Shown in pieces: positions 61,400-64,000 of a stretch of 64,000 bases of DNA; within the stretch, counting starts at the first letter, position 1, and each line of letters opens with the position of its first letter. Source of the DNA: Burkholderia sp. BCC0322 (GTDB lineage: Bacteria; Pseudomonadota; Gammaproteobacteria; Burkholderiales; Burkholderiaceae); assembly GCF_902833045.1 (NCBI RefSeq), contig NZ_CADFDU010000004.1, forward strand, positions 62,001-126,000, in the 5' to 3' direction. The notes beneath the pieces are model-generated. The model had not been told where the DNA came from. It saw only the letters and a list, made by a program, of their open reading frames with translations, and searched no databases. A program made the position numbers and the translations under genes.

Positions 61400-62086
61400 T
61401 TACGGCAGCAGCTTCAGCGCGGACGATGCAACTGTCGGCACCGAAATGCCTTGGCTCGTCGCGAACTGCACGGCCTGGCCGAGCGTCGTCGCGAGCGACT
61501 GCAACTGGCCCGGCGCGGTTTGCGCGATATACGACGCCGCCTGCATGTTCTGCGGATTCAGGCCCGACTGCAACAGCGATGCCGCGCTCGTCGAGCCGAG
61601 ATTGCCGAGCCCCGACTGCAGTTGCGAATACTGCGAGAGCCCCTGCCCGAGCGACGCGAGGCCGTTGCTGAACGCCTGCTTGTCGATCGGCCCGTGCGTC
61701 GCGCCGCCGCTCGCGAATGCCTGGCCGAGCGCCTGCGACACCGATTGCTGCGCGCCGCCCATCTGCGACAACGCAGCTGGCGTCAGCGCATCGCCGCCCG
61801 CCAGCTGGCTTGCGGCCTGCTGCGCCTGCCCGGCCGCGCCGGTGAGCCCCATCGCCGACGCGAGCGAAGACTGGCCGGTCAGCACCTGCTGGTTCGCGCC
61901 GACATAGGCCTGCAGCAGTTGCGCGACACCGCCCTGCGCGGGCGCCGCCTGCTGCTGCCCGCCGCCGAGCAGCGATGCGCCGATCGACTGCAGGTCGAGC
62001 TGGGCATGCGCGGCACCGCTTGCCAGGATGCCGAGCGCGATGCCTGCCGAGGCCAGGTGCCGGCCCGTCGCGCGAATCTGCTTCAT
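61400..62086 (-). CDS. DUF2501 domain exported protein
   Basis: A 228-residue secreted protein. A Sec signal peptide ends at about 28 (ASGAAHA/QLDLQSIG). The mature chain is rich in Gln, Ala, Gly, Ser and Leu (LLGGGQQQAAPAQGGVAQLL, GLASLGQGLSQYSQLQSGLG), consistent with DUF2501 (YjjA-like). Function is unknown; location is probably the periplasm. The start at 62086 directly precedes the signal peptide. Confidence 0.85.
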   Translation of the reverse strand: MKQIRATGRHLASAGIALGILASGAAHAQLDLQSIGASLLGGGQQQAAPAQGGVAQLLQAYVGANQQVLTGQSSLASAMGLTGAAGQAQQAASQLAGGDALTPAALSQMGGAQQSVSQALGQAFASGGATHGPIDKQAFSNGLASLGQGLSQYSQLQSGLGNLGSTSAASLLQSGLNPQNMQAASYIAQTAPGQLQSLATTLGQAVQFATSQGISVPTVASSALKLLP

Positions 62087-62562
62087 GTGTTTTCCTCGTG
62101 CCGGAATGGTTGAGGTCGATATTGTCGAAGCGCGCCGCGCGCCGCCGCAACGACTGAAACACATCGAAACGAAATCACGCCGTGCTACCGCTTGCAATTC
62201 CGCGGCCACGGTACGTGCTCATGGGGATTCGTCCGCGTTTGCCGGGCGATTTCCTGGCGTGTGCCGCAATTCGTTCTCGCACCGCATCAATCGATGACGA
62301 CGGTTGTCGGCTTTCGCAAGCGATGCCGGAGGTGGCTCGCCAGCCATCCCGCGTGCCGCGCTGCACTTCGAACGCTCCGTCGACCGAACCAGCGGCGACG
62401 CGGGACGTGCTGTCGAGCGTCAGTGACATAACGCCATACCGTCGCACAACACGCCCGTGCGCGGCGTGACGCGCGCCTACGAACCACACGGTCGCGCATC
62501 AACGCAAAACGGGCGGCTTTCCGCCGCCCGCTTCTCCATCTGCCATGCACGATCCGCAACAG
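62087..62562. other. Intergenic region, no gene seen
   Basis: About 475 bases between the DUF2501 gene and the heptanucleotide repeat. Open frames on both strands are short or Arg/Cys-rich and match nothing I know. No clear palindrome or terminator with a T-run was found. Confidence 0.4.
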
Positions 62563-62699
62563 GCTTTCGGCTTTCGGCTTTCGGCTTTCGGTTTTCGGCT
62601 TTCGGCTTTCGGCTTTCGGCTTTCGGCTTTCGGCTTTCGGCTTTCGGCTTTCGGCTTTCGGCTTTCGGCTTTCGGCTTTCGGCTTCGGCTTCGGCTTCG
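62563..62699. repeat. Heptanucleotide tandem repeat GCTTTCG x17, then GCTTCG x3
   Basis: Seventeen contiguous 7-base units run from 62563 to 62681, one of which (the fifth, GTTTTCG) differs by one base. Three 6-base units GCTTCG follow to 62699. The array lies 27 bases past the amidase stop, outside any gene. Such arrays change copy number by slippage. Confidence 0.95.
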
Positions 62700-62725
62700 G
62701 CTTCCGGCTATCGACCCACTCCGCG

Positions 62726-64000
62726 TTACGCAGCCATCCACGCCGGCAACCGCCCGCCGACCCAGTCAGCCGCCTGCTCGTAGCCGCGCGCGAGCTGCAA
62801 CACGGCGAGATCGGCACGCGGACGCCCGATCAGTTGCATCCCCATCGGCAGCCCCGCGTCGTTGAAGCCGACCGGCACGCTGATCACCGGGCAGCCGGCC
62901 AGCGTCCACGGCACGACCGTTTCCATCCAGCGGTGGTAGGTATCCATCGGGCGGCCCGCGATCTCCTTCGGCCAGCGCTGCTCGACGTCGAACGGAAACA
63001 CCTGCGCGGTCGGCGCCGCGATGAAGTCGTAACGGTCGAAGAAGCTCAGCACGGCCTGGTGCCACGCGGTGCGCTCGACGCTCGCGTCGAACACGGCCGC
63101 GCCCTGCATCGCGAGCAGCCCTTCGACCTCGTAGATCGCCTCGGGCTTGAGCAGCGCGCGCCGCGCCGGATCGCGATAGTGCGCAAGCAGCCCGCCGCCG
63201 GACAGCAGGTGCCGGTGCGTGAGCCACAGGCGCCAGATCCGGTCGGGCGCGAACGCCGGCAGCGCGGCATCGACGTCGCAGCCGATCTCGCGCAGCGTCG
63301 CCAGCCCTCGCTCGCACAGCGCGAGCACACCGGCCTCGGTCGCGAGATAGCCGCTCCAGTCGCCGACCCACGCGATGCGCTTGCCACGCAGGTCGGCGTC
63401 GAGCGGCTGCGCGAACACGGCCGGATCTTCCGCGAGCGACAGCGGATCGTTGCGGTCGTAGCCGGCCTGGATCGCGAGCAGCTGTGCGACGTCGCCGACC
63501 GTACGGCCCATCGGCCCTTCGATGCCGAGCTGCTGCACGAACACGTCGACGCCCGGCCAGCGCGGCACGCGGCCCTGCGACGGGCGGAAGCCGTAGATGT
63601 TGCAGAACGCGGCCGGATTGCGCAGCGAACCGCCGAAATCGCTGCCGTCCGCCACCGGCAGCATCCGCGACGCAAGCGCCGCCGCCGTGCCGCCGCTGCT
63701 GCCGCCCGCGCTCTTCGTCAGATCGTACGGGTTGCGCGTCGCGCCGTAGACCTCGTTGAACGTGTGCGAGCCGAGCCCGAATTCGGGCGTGTTGGTCTTG
63801 CCGATGAAGATCGCGCCGGCCGCGCGCATCCGTGCGACGCCCACGGAATCGGCCTGCGGCACGTTCTCGCGGAAGATCGGCGAGCCGTAGGTCGTCCGCA
63901 ACCCCTTCGTCATCGCCAGATCCTTCGGCGCCTGCGGCATCCCGTGCATCCAGCCGTGGTACTCGCCGCGCGCCAGCGCGGCATCCTTTTCCTCGGCTTC
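62726..64000 (-). CDS. Amidase (amidase-signature family), 5' end outside the window
   Basis: At least 424 residues of an amidase-signature enzyme; the open frame continues past 64000, so the N-terminus is missing. The catalytic Lys is in [13 protein letters not shown] (usual Ser-cisSer-Lys triad), the Gly/Ser-rich signature is [19 protein letters not shown], and the nucleophile Ser is in [15 protein letters not shown]. It hydrolyses an amide; substrate unknown. The C-terminus ends [11 protein letters not shown], 27 bases before a repeat array. Confidence 0.93.
   Translation of the reverse strand, partial: EAEEKDAALARGEYHGWMHGMPQAPKDLAMTKGLRTTYGSPIFRENVPQADSVGVARMRAAGAIFIGKTNTPEFGLGSHTFNEVYGATRNPYDLTKSAGGSSGGTAAALASRMLPVADGSDFGGSLRNPAAFCNIYGFRPSQGRVPRWPGVDVFVQQLGIEGPMGRTVGDVAQLLAIQAGYDRNDPLSLAEDPAVFAQPLDADLRGKRIAWVGDWSGYLATEAGVLALCERGLATLREIGCDVDAALPAFAPDRIWRLWLTHRHLLSGGGLLAHYRDPARRALLKPEAIYEVEGLLAMQGAAVFDASVERTAWHQAVLSFFDRYDFIAAPTAQVFPFDVEQRWPKEIAGRPMDTYHRWMETVVPWTLAGCPVISVPVGFNDAGLPMGMQLIGRPRADLAVLQLARGYEQAADWVGGRLPAWMAA

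Noticed and set aside
62563-62699. Short-repeat array considered as a CRISPR.
   Set aside because: Units are 7 bases and directly contiguous, with no spacers.

Overview
The window is high-GC, densely coded DNA that reads as a secondary replicon of a Burkholderia, most likely Burkholderia cepacia complex. The basis is the gene families present: a small H-NS-type protein, many LysR/AraC/TetR regulators each beside a catabolic gene, a Gram-negative porin, an AAHS transporter, a DUF2501 protein and the about 1,610-residue NAD-glutamate dehydrogenase. Assignment is by family recognition only; no search was run. I see no rRNA, tRNA or CRISPR.

Region A (1-4.2 kb) is ordinary regulatory and redox content: an SDR, an H-NS-like protein, a TetR regulator preceded by two matching palindromes, and a divergent NmrA-like/LysR pair. 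Region B (4.4-22.1 kb) is an eroded accessory region. It holds remnants of a tyrosine integrase, an IS66 TnpB and a Tn3-type transposase, a truncated Old Yellow Enzyme (OYE), a cut LysR gene, a pntA with an internal deletion, a flavodoxin gene with stops, a broken type VI lipase effector (Tle3-like) beside an intact Tla3-like adaptor and PAAR protein, and a frameshifted unknown gene with a 39-bp tandem duplication. Between the relics are intact small-molecule genes: a tautomerase, NTF2/SnoaL-like proteins, two alpha/beta hydrolases, an enoyl-CoA hydratase-like protein, an intact OYE, two related Rrf2 repressors and a MarR regulator. The theme looks like electrophile, quinone or xenobiotic handling under dedicated repressors.

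Region C (22.1-40.9 kb) is intact: K+ channel, FAD oxidoreductase, an HTH-receiver regulator, a NERD-helicase protein, a chemoreceptor, a DHA2 drug exporter, a quinone oxidoreductase/LysR pair, a porin and AAHS transporter with a divergent AraC regulator, GNAT, MerR, a sulfonate-type binding protein and a cold-shock protein. Region D (41-46.4 kb) has an SDR relic, a CaiB-type CoA-transferase with a permuted-looking domain order divergent from an HTH-citrate synthase fusion, agmatinase and a YhhN protein separated by a perfect 27-bp palindrome.

Region E (46.5-51.5 kb) is a lipophilic-substrate operon: Baeyer-Villiger-type monooxygenase, SDR, PF10118 metal-dependent hydrolase, alpha/beta hydrolase, and a convergent glycolipid-binding-type protein, headed by a strong palindromic operator. 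Region F (51.7-64 kb) has a urea transporter, class II aldolase, 4-OT-like tautomerase, NAD-glutamate dehydrogenase, a small operon RHH-VOC-methyltransferase with its own palindromic operator, arylamine N-acetyltransferase, a DUF2501 protein, a 17-copy heptanucleotide repeat and an amidase cut by the window edge.
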